DNA from: W2P13-069 sp963590525
GTDB taxonomy: Bacteria; Actinomycetota; Coriobacteriia; Coriobacteriales; QAMH01
DNA: 48,781 nucleotides
Direction: 5' to 3'
Assembly: GCA_963590525.1 (NCBI GenBank)
Contig: CAVAPV010000012.1
Location: forward strand, 1-48,781
Positions 18,718-28,677 of this stretch are shown piece after piece. Below the pieces are notes generated by a model. That model was given only the letters and a program-made list of their open reading frames with translations. It was not told the DNA's origin and made no database searches. Numbering within the stretch: position 1 is the first letter of the stretch; each line of letters begins with the position of its first letter. The translations under genes and the position numbers were made by a program.

Positions 18718-19587
18718 ATGAACCAAACATCCAGCCTGTCTTTTACCAAGATGCACGGTTTGGGCAATGATTACCTCTACGTCTTTGCAGACGAGGTCCC
18801 CCAAAACATCGTCGAGCTCTCCGTCAAGTACTCCGATCGCCACTTTGGTGTTGGCAGCGACGGCATCATCTGCATCCTCCCAAGCGATGTGGCCGATTTC
18901 CAGATGCGCATCTTCAATGCCGACGGCAGCGAGGCGATGATGTGCGGAAACGGCATCCGCTGCGTTGGCAAGTACGTTCACGACAAGGGCCACACGGACA
19001 AAGAGACCATCACCGTGGAGACCAAAAGCGGTATCAAGACCTTGGATTTCACGCTTGACGATGCAGGCCAGGTTGCCTTGGTGAGCGTGGACATGGGCAA
19101 GGTCTCTATCGGCGAGCCCATCATCGCGCAAGCTTCTTGCGGCTTCTTCTACGACGAGGTGACCCAGAGCTTTGGCCCGTCTGCACGCGAGGTCGACGAG
19201 TTCCCGCTCATTCCCGTCGATATGGGCAATCCCCATGCTGTGATCTTTTGCCAAGACGCCGAGGCCGTCGATATCGAGAAGATTGGCCCGGCCCTTGAGC
19301 ACAGCGGCGCGTTTCCCGATGGCGTCAACGTCGAGTTTGTCCAAGTCATCGGCAAAAACGAGATCAGGATGCGCGTTTGGGAACGCGGTAGCGGCGTTAC
19401 CATGGCCTGCGGCACGGGTTCATGCGCAAGCGTTGCGGCGTCTATCTGGGCCCACAAGTGCACTCGCGCAAGCGATGTCACCGTTCATCTGGACGGCGGC
19501 GACCTCATCGTGAGCGTCGACTACGACAACAACGTCAAGATGGCGGGTCCCGCTGCGTTTGTGTGCGATGGCGTGACAATCGGTTAA
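18718..19587 (+). CDS. dapF: Diaminopimelate epimerase
   Basis: 289-residue cytoplasmic enzyme converting LL-diaminopimelate to the meso form for lysine and peptidoglycan. The two catalytic cysteines are visible: Cys76 in MMCGNGIRCVGK and Cys231 in ACGTGSCAS. The N-terminus SFTKMHGLGNDYLYV is typical. ATG at 18718 fits the family start, though its Shine-Dalgarno sequence is poor (only GAGA nearby). dapL follows 119 bases on, so the product of DapL is the substrate of DapF: a two-gene end of the aminotransferase branch of lysine synthesis. Confidence 0.96.
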   Translation: MNQTSSLSFTKMHGLGNDYLYVFADEVPQNIVELSVKYSDRHFGVGSDGIICILPSDVADFQMRIFNADGSEAMMCGNGIRCVGKYVHDKGHTDKETITVETKSGIKTLDFTLDDAGQVALVSVDMGKVSIGEPIIAQASCGFFYDEVTQSFGPSAREVDEFPLIPVDMGNPHAVIFCQDAEAVDIEKIGPALEHSGAFPDGVNVEFVQVIGKNEIRMRVWERGSGVTMACGTGSCASVAASIWAHKCTRASDVTVHLDGGDLIVSVDYDNNVKMAGPAAFVCDGVTIG

Positions 19588-19706
19588 AATCAGCTCTCTG
19601 TTTCGCCGGCGACAAGCTTGGCGATATGGGGTATCAGGCATTGCAGGACATGGCCGTCGGTTTTGACTGCGCGGCGCATCGAGCAACCAAGAAGGAAAAC
19701 GAGGAT

Positions 19707-20897
19707 ATGATCAACAGCAACTATCAAAAGCTCAAGGCTTCGTACTTGTTTAGGACCATCGACAGCAAGGTTGCGGATTTCAACGCCGCGCATCCCGACG
19801 AGACGCTGCTCAAGCTGGGCATCGGAGACGTCACCTTGCCCCTTTGCAAGGCGGTTATCGACGCTATGCATGCTGCTGTGGATGATCAGGCCAGCAAGGA
19901 GACCTTCAACGGCTACCTGCCCGAGGTCGGCTGCGACTTCTTTCGCGAGGCGGTGGCTGCCCGCTATGCAAAGCGCAATGTGACACTCGAGCACGGCGAG
20001 ATATTTGTCTCTAGCGGCGCTAGCGACGACTTGGGCGACATCCTCGACATCTTCGAGCCGGGTATCACCGCGCTCGTCATCGAGCCGGCATATCCCGCTT
20101 ATGTTGACGCAAACGTCATGGCCGGAAACAAGATCGTGCATCTGCCTTCTAGCGCAGATGACGACTTTGCCCCCTTGCCTGATTACTCCATCGATGCCGA
20201 TATCGTCTACCTGTGCTCTCCCAACAACCCCACCGGTGCCGTTTATTCCAAGGAGAAGCTTGCAGCGTGGGTTGACTGGGCAAACAAGAAGCAGGCTGTG
20301 ATCATCTTTGACGCAGCTTACGAGGCCTTCATCTCCGATGAGTCGATCCCCCACAGCATCTACGAGGTCGAAGGAGCCGAGACCTGCGCCGTCGAGATCT
20401 GCTCGCTTTCCAAAACCGCCGGTTTTACCGGTACGCGCTGCGGTTACACCATCGTTCCCAATGCGCTTGAGCGCGACGGCCAGTCTGTCAACGCCATGTG
20501 GGTGCGTGCAAGGACCACCAAGACCAACGGCATCTCCTATATCCTGCAGCGTGCGGGTGCCGCTGCCCTGTCTGACGAGGGTATGGAGCAGTGCATGCAA
20601 AACATCGCCGTCTACAAGGGCAACGCCAAGGTCTTGACCGATGCGCTTGATGAGGCTGGCATCTGGTACTGCGGCGGCCATAACGCCCCGTATGTTTGGA
20701 TGCGCTGCCCGGGCAACCTCACGAGCTGGGAGTTCTTTGACAAGCTGCTCGATGAGGCCCATGTCGTCGGCACGCCCGGCAGCGGTTTTGGCGCTTGCGG
20801 CGAGGGTTACTTCCGCTTGACGAGTTTCAACACCCCCGAGGTAACGCGTGAGGCAGCGACAAGGCTCAAGAAGCTTTGCTTGGAGCTTGGCGCCTAA
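19707..20897 (+). CDS. dapL: LL-diaminopimelate aminotransferase
   Basis: 396-residue PLP enzyme of fold type I, transferring an amino group from glutamate to tetrahydrodipicolinate to give LL-diaminopimelate in one step. The N-terminus (NYQKLKASYLFRTI) and PLP features match DapL: SPNNPTGAVYS, FDAAYEAFI and Lys236 in CSLSKTAGFTGTRCGY. ATG at 19707 is selected on that N-terminus; GAGG lies close upstream. The frame stays open upstream but that part is not protein-like. Its position after dapF supports the DapL rather than a generic aminotransferase call. It also ties lysine synthesis to the glutamate produced by GltBD. A strong terminator follows. Confidence 0.92.
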   Translation: MINSNYQKLKASYLFRTIDSKVADFNAAHPDETLLKLGIGDVTLPLCKAVIDAMHAAVDDQASKETFNGYLPEVGCDFFREAVAARYAKRNVTLEHGEIFVSSGASDDLGDILDIFEPGITALVIEPAYPAYVDANVMAGNKIVHLPSSADDDFAPLPDYSIDADIVYLCSPNNPTGAVYSKEKLAAWVDWANKKQAVIIFDAAYEAFISDESIPHSIYEVEGAETCAVEICSLSKTAGFTGTRCGYTIVPNALERDGQSVNAMWVRARTTKTNGISYILQRAGAAALSDEGMEQCMQNIAVYKGNAKVLTDALDEAGIWYCGGHNAPYVWMRCPGNLTSWEFFDKLLDEAHVVGTPGSGFGACGEGYFRLTSFNTPEVTREAATRLKKLCLELGA

Positions 20898-20914
20898 TTT
20901 ATTGCGTTTTAGAT

Positions 20915-20952
20915 GTGCGAAGGCGTTTTTGCGAGCGCCTTCGCGCTTTTTT
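20915..20952 (+). terminator. Strong intrinsic terminator after dapL
   Basis: GCGAAGGCG (20917-20925) pairs with CGCCTTCGC (20936-20944), extended by a further pair outside, then GCTTTTTTG. Confidence 0.9.
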
Positions 20953-20964
20953 GTGTTGAAATGG

Positions 20965-20993
20965 GGACGCATGCCCAAAAGGGCATGGCGTCC
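20965..20993 (+). promoter_or_regulatory. Leader hairpin before purF
   Basis: GGACGCATGCCC (20965-20976), loop AAAA, then GGGCATGGCGTCC (20981-20993) form a 12-bp stem with a single bulged G. It ends 30 bases before the purF ATG and is followed by TAATCGTTTTC. It could be a second terminator or a purF leader element. Confidence 0.5.
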
Positions 20994-21023
20994 TAATCGT
21001 TTTCAAGGAGGGAATCTTCCTAT

Positions 21024-22448
21024 ATGAGCACGCTTCATGAGGAATGCGGCGTCTTCGGCATCTACTCCCCCGTCGAAGGTCCCATCGCCTACCAGGTCAA
21101 CGCCGGTTTGTGCGCGCTTCAGCATCGTGGCCAGGAAGGCTGCGGAATCGTCGTCAACAAAGGCGGCTTGTTTACCTCGCATAAGGGCATAGGCCTTTTG
21201 AGCGAGGTCTTTGACGACAAGGTCTTGGATCGACTGGGTGAGGGCTCCATCGCCGTGGGCCATGTGCGCTACGGAACCACGGGCGCAAACCAGGTAGCCA
21301 ACGTGCAGCCTATGGTGGTCAACCACCACAAGGGCCATATGGCCCTTGCCCACAACGGCAACCTCACCAATGCCGGCCCGCTGCGCGAGGCTCTCGAGTT
21401 GGAGGGTTCGATCTTTCAGAGCACCTCTGACACCGAGGTCATCTGCCACATCATCACCAAGGAGCGCCTCAAGGTCCACTCTATAGAGGATGCCTGCGCA
21501 AATGCCATGGACAAACTCGAGGGCGCTTACTCGCTCGTCATCGTGTCGCCTTCAAAGCTCGTGGCCCTCAGGGACAAAAACGGCTTCAGGCCGCTTTGCT
21601 ACGGCGTTTTGCCCAATGGAGGCTACGTGGTTTCATCCGAGACCTGCGGTCTTGACGTTGTGGGCGCCAAGTTCGTGCGCGAGATCGAACCCGGCGAGAT
21701 CATGATCTTTGACAAGAACGGTTGCCGCAACGTCACCACGCACTGCAACAAGCGCCCACGCAGCTTCTGCGTCTTCGAGGCCGTCTACTTTGCCCGTCCG
21801 GACTCGGTGATGGACGGCCATACCGTTCACAGCGGTCGTCTTCGCGCCGGTGCGCTTTTGGCTAAAGAGCATCCCGCCGATGCAGATATCGTCATCGGCG
21901 TGCCGGATTCCGGCCTGGATGCGGCCTTGGGTTATGCGCGCGAGTCCGGTATCCCCTACGAGATCGGCTTCATCAAGAACAAGTACATCGCCCGTACGTT
22001 TATCGCCCCGGGGCAAGCCAACCGCGAGCAAAAGGTGCGCCTCAAGCTCAACCCAGTTGTCGACGCGGTGCGCGGCAAGCGAGTCGTCTTGATCGACGAC
22101 TCCATCGTGCGTGGTACCACAAGCAAGTACATCGTCGCCATGCTTCGCGAAGCCGGTGCCGCAGAGATCCACATGCGCATATCGGCTCCGCCGTTTTTGA
22201 ACCCCTGCTACTACGGCACCGACATCGATTCCAGGGACAACCTCATCGCCTGCCAGCGCAGCGTAAAAGAGATCGCAGACTACATCGGCGCCGACAGCCT
22301 TGGCTATCTGAGCGTGGAGGGCGTCAAGACGCTTTTGGGTAATCAGCCGCATCTGGGTTATTGCACCGCTTGCTTTGATGGCAACTATGCTGTCGAGCCT
22401 CCTGCGGAAGGCTCCAAAAACCGCTTTGAATCGAGCATAGCCATCTAG
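21024..22448 (+). CDS. purF: Amidophosphoribosyltransferase
   Basis: 474-residue enzyme for the first committed step of purine synthesis: PRPP plus glutamine to phosphoribosylamine. Cys8 follows a 7-residue propeptide (MSTLHEE) and becomes the N-terminal nucleophile after cleavage. PRPP loop: VVLIDDSIVRGTTS. Cysteines in SFCVFEAVYFARPDS, PPFLNPCYYGTDI and GYCTACFDG correspond to the four [4Fe-4S] ligands of the Bacillus-type enzyme, so it is predicted to be iron-sulfur-containing and oxygen-sensitive. AAGGAGG lies 11 bases before the ATG. No other purine gene is adjacent; it is flanked by its own leader hairpin and terminator. Confidence 0.96.
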   Translation: MSTLHEECGVFGIYSPVEGPIAYQVNAGLCALQHRGQEGCGIVVNKGGLFTSHKGIGLLSEVFDDKVLDRLGEGSIAVGHVRYGTTGANQVANVQPMVVNHHKGHMALAHNGNLTNAGPLREALELEGSIFQSTSDTEVICHIITKERLKVHSIEDACANAMDKLEGAYSLVIVSPSKLVALRDKNGFRPLCYGVLPNGGYVVSSETCGLDVVGAKFVREIEPGEIMIFDKNGCRNVTTHCNKRPRSFCVFEAVYFARPDSVMDGHTVHSGRLRAGALLAKEHPADADIVIGVPDSGLDAALGYARESGIPYEIGFIKNKYIARTFIAPGQANREQKVRLKLNPVVDAVRGKRVVLIDDSIVRGTTSKYIVAMLREAGAAEIHMRISAPPFLNPCYYGTDIDSRDNLIACQRSVKEIADYIGADSLGYLSVEGVKTLLGNQPHLGYCTACFDGNYAVEPPAEGSKNRFESSIAI

Positions 22449-22477
22449 GATCTGTCTTAAGAGAACGTGGTTTTGTT

Positions 22478-22505
22478 AAGGGCGAGGACATCTGTTCTCG
22501 CCCTT
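22478..22505 (+). terminator. Intrinsic terminator after purF
   Basis: AAGGGCGAG (22478-22486) pairs with CTCGCCCTT (22497-22505), followed by GCTTATTTGC. Confidence 0.7.
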
Positions 22506-22635
22506 GCTTATTTGCATCTGCGCAGCTGTTAATCAACTCGTAACGTTGCCCATGGTTTGTTAACGCTGCCTTAACTCACGCTAAAACCGCGTGTCATAGA
22601 CTGACTTTTACTTTGAGAGTAGGAGAACCAAGTCT

Positions 22636-25600
22636 ATGGCTATTACAACATCATCCCAAACGCTTTACGACGCGCGTTTTGAACATGACTCCTGCGGTAT
22701 CGGCGGAGTCGTCAACATCAAGGGCAATCGCAGCCATGCCACGGTTGCCGATGCCCTAAGCATCGTAGAGAAACTCGAGCATCGTGCCGGCAAAGACGCT
22801 GCTGGCGAAACAGGCGACGGCGTGGGCATCATATTGCAAGTTCCCACAGATTTCCTCAACGCCGCTGCTGTAGAAGAAGGGCTCGTTGCCGCCGCGCAAG
22901 ACGGCAAGCCCGCCTTGGCAGCCGACGGCGACCTTGGCGTGGGTATGTTCTTCTTCCCGCAAGACCGCGTCAAGCGCATGCAGCTCATGCATGACCTCGA
23001 AGTCGTTTTGGACAAGCGGGGCATCGAGCTTCTGACATGGCGCGAGGTTCCCGTCTGCCCCGAGACCCTGGGCAAGAAGGCATTTGACTGCATGCCTGCT
23101 ATCTGGCAGGCGCTCGTCAAGCGCCCCTCGGACGTCAAGGCGGGATTGGACTTTGACCGCTTGCTCTATCTTGTGCGCCGAGAGTTCGAGCAGTCTGCGC
23201 AAGAGTCCTACGTTGCGTCTTTTTCCAGCAGAACCATCGTCTACAAGGGCATGTTCTTGGTTCAGCAGCTGCGCAAGTTCTACCGCGACCTGCAAGATGA
23301 GCGTTGCGTGAGTGCCATCGCGCTTGTCCATTCTCGTTTCTCCACCAACACCAACCCCAGCTGGCAGCGCGCACATCCCAACCGCGTCTTGCTGCACAAC
23401 GGAGAGATCAACACCATCCGCGGCAACTTGGACCGCATGAATGCTCGCGAAGAGACCATGAGCACCAACGCCTTTGGCAACGACATGGGCTGCGTCATGC
23501 CCGTTGTCAATGCCGATGGCTCTGACTCGGCGATGCTGGACAACACCCTTGAGTTCTTGATGTTCTCTGGCATCGAGCTGCCCAAGGCCGTCATGATGCT
23601 CGTGCCCGAGCCGTGGAGCAAGAACACCAACATCTCCATGAGCCGACGCGACATGTACCACTACTACGCCACCATGATGGAGCCGTGGGATGGTCCTGCA
23701 GCGTTGCTCTTTACCGATGGCGAGGTCATGGGCGCTGCCTTGGACCGCAACGGTTTGCGTCCTGCGCGCTACTACGTCACAGACGACGACAGGCTCATCC
23801 TCTCCAGCGAGGTGGGCGTCTTGGACATCCCCGAGGAGCACATCGTCAAGAAGTCGCGCTTGGAGCCGGGCCGCATGCTCGTTGTGGATACCGTTGCCGG
23901 CGTTCTTAAAAGCGATGACGACGTCAAAGAGACCTATGCCGCCGAGCATCCTTATGGCGAGTGGCTTGACTGCCATCTGGTCAAGCTCGACAGCTTGGCC
24001 GCCCCCAAGAAGGCAGCAGAATACTATGATGACGAGGAGCTGCGTCGCCTGCGCAAGGCTTTTGGCTACTCCTACGAAGACCTCTACGACGTGATCTTGC
24101 CGATGGCCAAAAACGGCGTCGAGCCTACTGCCGCCATGGGCGTTGATACGCCTCTGGCCGTGCTCGATGCGGGCAATCGCTCTTTGTTCGACTACTTCAA
24201 GCAGATGTTTGCCCAGGTGACCAACCCTCCCATCGACTCCATCCGCGAGGAGATCGTCACCGATACCACCGTCTATATGGGAAGCGACGGCAACCTGCTC
24301 GAGGATAGGGCCGACAACTGCCATCTTTTGCAGGTCGACTCCCCCATCCTTACCGAAGTCGAGCTCAACAAGATCAAGGCGCTGGATATGCCCGACCTCA
24401 AGTCCGAGGTTATCAGCCTGCTCTACTACAAGAACACCCCGCTTGACACTGTTTTGGACAGGTTGTTCCTCAACATCGAGAAGGCCTATCACAACGGCGC
24501 CAACATCATCGTCTTGTCTGACCGCGGCGTGGACGCCAACCATCTGGCCATTCCCTCACTGCTTGCCGTGTCTGCTGTCGAGCAGTATCTCGTGCGTACC
24601 AAGAAGCGCACGGCTGTCTCTGTCGTGCTTGAGAGCGCAGAGCCGGTAAGCGTCCACCATTTTGCCTGCCTTTTGGGCTATGGCGCACGCGCTGTGTGCC
24701 CCTACCTGGCGCATCAGTGCATCAGGTCTCTTGTCTGGGACGGCACCCTGGAGCTTGACCGCTATGTTGCCGTCAAGGCCTACAACGACGCCGTCTTGCA
24801 CGGCGTAGTCAAGATCTCTGCCAAGATGGGTATCTCGGCTCTGCAGTCTTACCAGAGCTCTCAGATCTTCGAGATCTTGGGTCTGTCCCAAGATGTCGTC
24901 AAAAACTACTTCTCCAACACGGTGAGCCGTATCGGCGGCATCGGACTTACGCAGATTGCCGATATGGTGGCACGTCGCCATCAATCTGCCTTCGACCCCA
25001 TGGGCCTAGACGAGGACCTCTCTTTGCCCAGCTTGGGATGCCACAAGATGTCGAGCGCTCCCGGTGCGCTCAAGCACATGATCAACCCTTGCACGATCTT
25101 GCTTTTGCAAAAGGCGGCTCGTGAGGGCGACTACGATAGCTTCAAGGAGTATTCGGCTCAGTTCGACAAGAGTGCTGCTCCCTTCAATCTGCGCGGACTC
25201 ATGCGCTTTGAGGCAGGGGATGTGCAACCTATCCCTCTTGATGAGGTCGAGCCGGCAGAAGAGATCGTAAAGCGCTTTAAGACGGGCGCTATGAGCTACG
25301 GCTCTATCTCGCAAGAAGCCCATGAGTGCCTGGCGGTTGCAATGAACCGCTTGGGCGGCAAGAGCAACTCCGGTGAGGGCGGCGAGACCCCCGAGCGCCT
25401 CGGCACCGAGCGCGGCAGCGCCATCAAGCAGGTTGCAAGCGGCCGCTTTGGCGTTACGAGCGAGTACCTGGTGAGCGCCAAGGAGATACAGATCAAGATG
25501 GCTCAGGGCGCAAAGCCCGGCGAGGGCGGCCATCTGCCCGGTGGCAAGGTGTGGCCTTGGATTGCCAAGACACGCTACTCAACCCCGGGTGTCAGCCTTA

Positions 25601-27180
25601 TCTCTCCCCCGCCCCACCATGACATCTACTCCATCGAGGATCTGGCAGAGCTCATCTACGACCTTAAGAACGCCAACAAGAACGCCACCATCGCTGTCAA
25701 GCTCGTAAGCGAGGCTGGCGTGGGCACTATCGCTGCCGGTGTCGCCAAGGCAGGTGCAGAAACCGTTCTCGTCTCCGGCTACGACGGAGGCACGGGAGCT
25801 GCTCCCCGTAGCTCCATCAGCGGCGCAGGCCTGCCCTGGGAGCTTGGTGTTGCCGAAGTCCATCAGACGCTCATCCAAAACGGCTTGCGTTCGCATGTGC
25901 GCATCGAGGCCGATGGCAAGCTTATGACCGGCCGCGATGTTGCTATAGCGGCAGCATTGGGCGCCGAGGAGTTTGGTTTTGCCACTGCCCCGCTCATCGC
26001 CATGGGCTGCGATATGATGCGCGTTTGCAACTTGGATACCTGCCCGGTTGGCATCGCCACCCAAAACCCGCGCCTGCGCAAGAACTTTGCGGGCAAGCCC
26101 GAGCATGTTATGAACTTCATGCTCTTCATCGCGCAGGAGCTCCGCGAGATCTTGGCTTCTTTGGGTCTGCGCAGCGTAGACGAGCTTGTCGGCCGAAGCG
26201 ATCTTTTGGTCAGGGATGCCAAGGAAGACTGCGGCAATACGTCGTCGGTTGACATCAGCCGCATCCTTGCCACCTGCGGTGATGAAAACGTTCTCTACAA
26301 TCCAGCCGATACATACGATTTCAAGCTCGATACAACGCTTGACGCCAAGTGCCTGCTGCCCATCTTGGACAAGAAGGGCAAGCGCAAGTCCTGCTATGAG
26401 TTTGAGATCTCAAGCACCGATAGAGCCTGCGGCACGCTTTTTGGTGCCGAGCTCACGCGACGCTTCAAAGACGAGCTTGCCGATGACAGCTTCCACTTTA
26501 AGCTCACTGGCGGAGCCGGCCAATCCTTTGGTGCTTTTATTCCCAAGGGTCTCACCTTGGAGCTCGAAGGCGACAGCAACGACTACTTTGGCAAGGGTTT
26601 GTCTGGCGGCAAACTCGTGGCTTACCCCAACCGCCAAAGCAAGCTGGTCTCCCAAGACAACGTCATCATCGGCAACGTGGCCCTTTACGGAGCTACAAGC
26701 GGCAAGGCCTTTATCTGCGGCCGCGCCGGCGAGCGCTTCTGCGTGCGCAACTCCGGTGCCATGGCGGTTGTAGAAGGCGTCGGCGACCATGGCTGCGAGT
26801 ATATGACCGGCGGTGTTGTGGCTATCTTGGGTACAACCGGCAGGAACTTTGCCGCTGGCATGAGCGGTGGCGTCGCCTACGTCTTTGACGCGGCACACGA
26901 CCTCTACCTGCGCACCAACAAGGAGCTTGTCTCCATCGAGGAGCTTGCTGCAACCGAGGATATCGAGCTTTTGAAGTCGATGATCGCCGAGCATGCTCAA
27001 CTTACGGGTTCTGCATTGGCACAGCAGATGCTCGACAGCTTTGACGAGCGCGTCAAGGACTTCAAGAAGGTCATCCCACATGCCTACCGCAAGATGACTA
27101 CTTTGATCAACGACAACATCCGCCAGGGTATGGACCCAGAGGCTGCGGCCACCAAGGCGTTTTTAGAGAGGGGCGAATAG
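22636..27180 (+). CDS. gltB: Glutamate synthase large subunit
   Basis: 1514-residue iron-sulfur flavoprotein. It hydrolyses glutamine and reduces 2-oxoglutarate with the released ammonia to give glutamate. The N-terminal class II amidotransferase domain begins at Cys20 in DSCGIGGV, with a 19-residue leader to be cleaved. The FMN/synthase part has GEGGETPERLGTERGS and PGEGGHLPGGKV. The 3Fe-4S cysteines are in MRVCNLDTCPVGIATQNP, and the C-terminal gltB-type beta-helix (GXGXG) region contains TGGVVAILGTTGRNFAAGMSGG. Length is normal. AGGAGA about 10 bases upstream supports the ATG. gltD follows after two bases, so the pair is one operon, working with the nearby type III glutamine synthetase as a GS-GOGAT cycle. 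Confidence 0.97.
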   Translation: MAITTSSQTLYDARFEHDSCGIGGVVNIKGNRSHATVADALSIVEKLEHRAGKDAAGETGDGVGIILQVPTDFLNAAAVEEGLVAAAQDGKPALAADGDLGVGMFFFPQDRVKRMQLMHDLEVVLDKRGIELLTWREVPVCPETLGKKAFDCMPAIWQALVKRPSDVKAGLDFDRLLYLVRREFEQSAQESYVASFSSRTIVYKGMFLVQQLRKFYRDLQDERCVSAIALVHSRFSTNTNPSWQRAHPNRVLLHNGEINTIRGNLDRMNAREETMSTNAFGNDMGCVMPVVNADGSDSAMLDNTLEFLMFSGIELPKAVMMLVPEPWSKNTNISMSRRDMYHYYATMMEPWDGPAALLFTDGEVMGAALDRNGLRPARYYVTDDDRLILSSEVGVLDIPEEHIVKKSRLEPGRMLVVDTVAGVLKSDDDVKETYAAEHPYGEWLDCHLVKLDSLAAPKKAAEYYDDEELRRLRKAFGYSYEDLYDVILPMAKNGVEPTAAMGVDTPLAVLDAGNRSLFDYFKQMFAQVTNPPIDSIREEIVTDTTVYMGSDGNLLEDRADNCHLLQVDSPILTEVELNKIKALDMPDLKSEVISLLYYKNTPLDTVLDRLFLNIEKAYHNGANIIVLSDRGVDANHLAIPSLLAVSAVEQYLVRTKKRTAVSVVLESAEPVSVHHFACLLGYGARAVCPYLAHQCIRSLVWDGTLELDRYVAVKAYNDAVLHGVVKISAKMGISALQSYQSSQIFEILGLSQDVVKNYFSNTVSRIGGIGLTQIADMVARRHQSAFDPMGLDEDLSLPSLGCHKMSSAPGALKHMINPCTILLLQKAAREGDYDSFKEYSAQFDKSAAPFNLRGLMRFEAGDVQPIPLDEVEPAEEIVKRFKTGAMSYGSISQEAHECLAVAMNRLGGKSNSGEGGETPERLGTERGSAIKQVASGRFGVTSEYLVSAKEIQIKMAQGAKPGEGGHLPGGKVWPWIAKTRYSTPGVSLISPPPHHDIYSIEDLAELIYDLKNANKNATIAVKLVSEAGVGTIAAGVAKAGAETVLVSGYDGGTGAAPRSSISGAGLPWELGVAEVHQTLIQNGLRSHVRIEADGKLMTGRDVAIAAALGAEEFGFATAPLIAMGCDMMRVCNLDTCPVGIATQNPRLRKNFAGKPEHVMNFMLFIAQELREILASLGLRSVDELVGRSDLLVRDAKEDCGNTSSVDISRILATCGDENVLYNPADTYDFKLDTTLDAKCLLPILDKKGKRKSCYEFEISSTDRACGTLFGAELTRRFKDELADDSFHFKLTGGAGQSFGAFIPKGLTLELEGDSNDYFGKGLSGGKLVAYPNRQSKLVSQDNVIIGNVALYGATSGKAFICGRAGERFCVRNSGAMAVVEGVGDHGCEYMTGGVVAILGTTGRNFAAGMSGGVAYVFDAAHDLYLRTNKELVSIEELAATEDIELLKSMIAEHAQLTGSALAQQMLDSFDERVKDFKKVIPHAYRKMTTLINDNIRQGMDPEAAATKAFLERGE

Positions 27181-27182
27181 CA

Positions 27183-28529
27183 ATGGGTAACCCCAGGGGC
27201 TTTTTGGATTACGAGCGCTGCGCCGATGCGCTCGAAAACCCTGCCGATCGCATTGCCGGCTACGATTACTTTCATGGCTGCCTTCCTGTTGCAGACAGGA
27301 TCAAGCAGGCTTCGCGCTGCATGAACTGCGGTGTTCCGTTTTGCCAGGCTGGAATCAACGTGCAAGGCCGTACGCTCGGATGCCCCCTGCATAACCTGAT
27401 CCCGGAGTTCAACGACCAGCTTTGCGGCGGCAACTTGGCAGAGGCGCTTAAACGCCTGCTTGCAACCAATGTCTTGCCCGAGTTCACGGGCTATGTTTGT
27501 CCCGCGCTTTGCGAGAAGGCCTGTGCCTGCGGCAAGGTTGGCGGAGCTGTTTGCGTCAATGACAACGAGCGTTACATCATCGATGCTGCCTTCGAAGCCG
27601 GGCTCATGGATCCCAAGCCACCCCATCGTCGCAGCGGCATGCGCGTTGCCGTTGTGGGTAGCGGGCCTGCCGGTCTTACGGCTGCGCTTTTGCTCAACCA
27701 GCGCGGCCATGCTGTCACGGTCTACGAGAAGAACAACACGCCCGGTGGCTTGCTTGTCTACGGCATTCCCAACATGAAGCTCCCCAAAGAGGTCGTCGCA
27801 CGCCGTGTGGTCCTTATGGAGGCCGAGGGGGTTCAGTTCGAGTGCGGTGTCAACGTCGGTGTCGACTTGAGCGTAGACGAGCTTTGCCAAGCATACGATG
27901 CGGTTGTCATTGCGACAGGCGCGCTCGAGCCGCGCAAGGTTGCTTTTGAAGGCAACGCAAAGGGCGTTTGCTTTGCGCTTGACTACTTGGGTGCCGTTGC
28001 GGCAAGCCAACTTGGTGAGGCTGATTTAGACGAGGTCTTCGACGCGCATGACAAGACTATCGCCATCGTCGGTGCCGGCGACTCTGCCAACGACTGCATC
28101 GCCACGGCGATAAGGCAGGGTGCCGCAGCTGTTGTCCAGCTGATTCGCAGGCCTGCAGGTGACTACGCACCTATGACCGATTACGCTCACGAGGAGGCAC
28201 GAGCGGTTTTTGCCGATGACATCCGCCGTTTCTCCACTAAGGTGGCTGCCGTCAAGGCAGATGAGTCTGGTGCGCTGTCCGAGCTTGTTTTGAACACCGA
28301 CGACGGGCAAGTGACGATTGCGGCCGATATGCTTGTAATCGCCTCTGGCTTTAGCGGTCGCGAGGCTTATGTTTTGGAAGGTTGCGATCTTGCCGAGCAA
28401 GACGGCTTGTTCTTGGCCGGCGATGCTCATCTTGATGCCTCGACGCTGGTGGTCAAGGCAATGGCCGACGCGCGTGAGGCTGCTCGCAAGGTCGATACGT
28501 ATCTGATGGGCTACACCAACATCAGGTAA
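27183..28529 (+). CDS. gltD: Glutamate synthase small subunit
   Basis: 448-residue NAD(P)H-oxidising subunit that feeds electrons to GltB. The N-terminal iron-sulfur region has MNCGVPFCQAG, then GCPLHNLIPEFND and CPALCEKACACG. The FAD site is VAVVGSGPAGLTAALLLNQ with PGGLLVYGIPNMKLPK, and the NAD(P) site is IAIVGAGDSANDC. It is somewhat shorter than common GltD proteins (about 470-490) without losing a visible motif. The ATG lies two bases after the gltB stop, with GAGAGGGG inside the end of gltB as ribosome-binding site. A clear terminator follows at 28582-28608. Confidence 0.96.
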   Translation: MGNPRGFLDYERCADALENPADRIAGYDYFHGCLPVADRIKQASRCMNCGVPFCQAGINVQGRTLGCPLHNLIPEFNDQLCGGNLAEALKRLLATNVLPEFTGYVCPALCEKACACGKVGGAVCVNDNERYIIDAAFEAGLMDPKPPHRRSGMRVAVVGSGPAGLTAALLLNQRGHAVTVYEKNNTPGGLLVYGIPNMKLPKEVVARRVVLMEAEGVQFECGVNVGVDLSVDELCQAYDAVVIATGALEPRKVAFEGNAKGVCFALDYLGAVAASQLGEADLDEVFDAHDKTIAIVGAGDSANDCIATAIRQGAAAVVQLIRRPAGDYAPMTDYAHEEARAVFADDIRRFSTKVAAVKADESGALSELVLNTDDGQVTIAADMLVIASGFSGREAYVLEGCDLAEQDGLFLAGDAHLDASTLVVKAMADAREAARKVDTYLMGYTNIR

Positions 28530-28581
28530 CAGCGATTATTCACGATAGGTTTGTCTGTAGGGGCACCGATGCAAAGCTGAA

Positions 28582-28608
28582 GGGTATGGGCATGTATTGC
28601 CCATACCC
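28582..28608 (+). terminator. Intrinsic terminator of gltBD
   Basis: GGGTATGGGC (28582-28591) pairs perfectly with GCCCATACCC (28599-28608), loop of 7, tail CTTTTCTTG. Confidence 0.85.
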
Positions 28609-28677
28609 CTTTTCTTGTGTTTGGGGTGATGCGAGCTGAGTTGGACCTATTGACTGCTGCTCAAGTCGCAACAGCAA

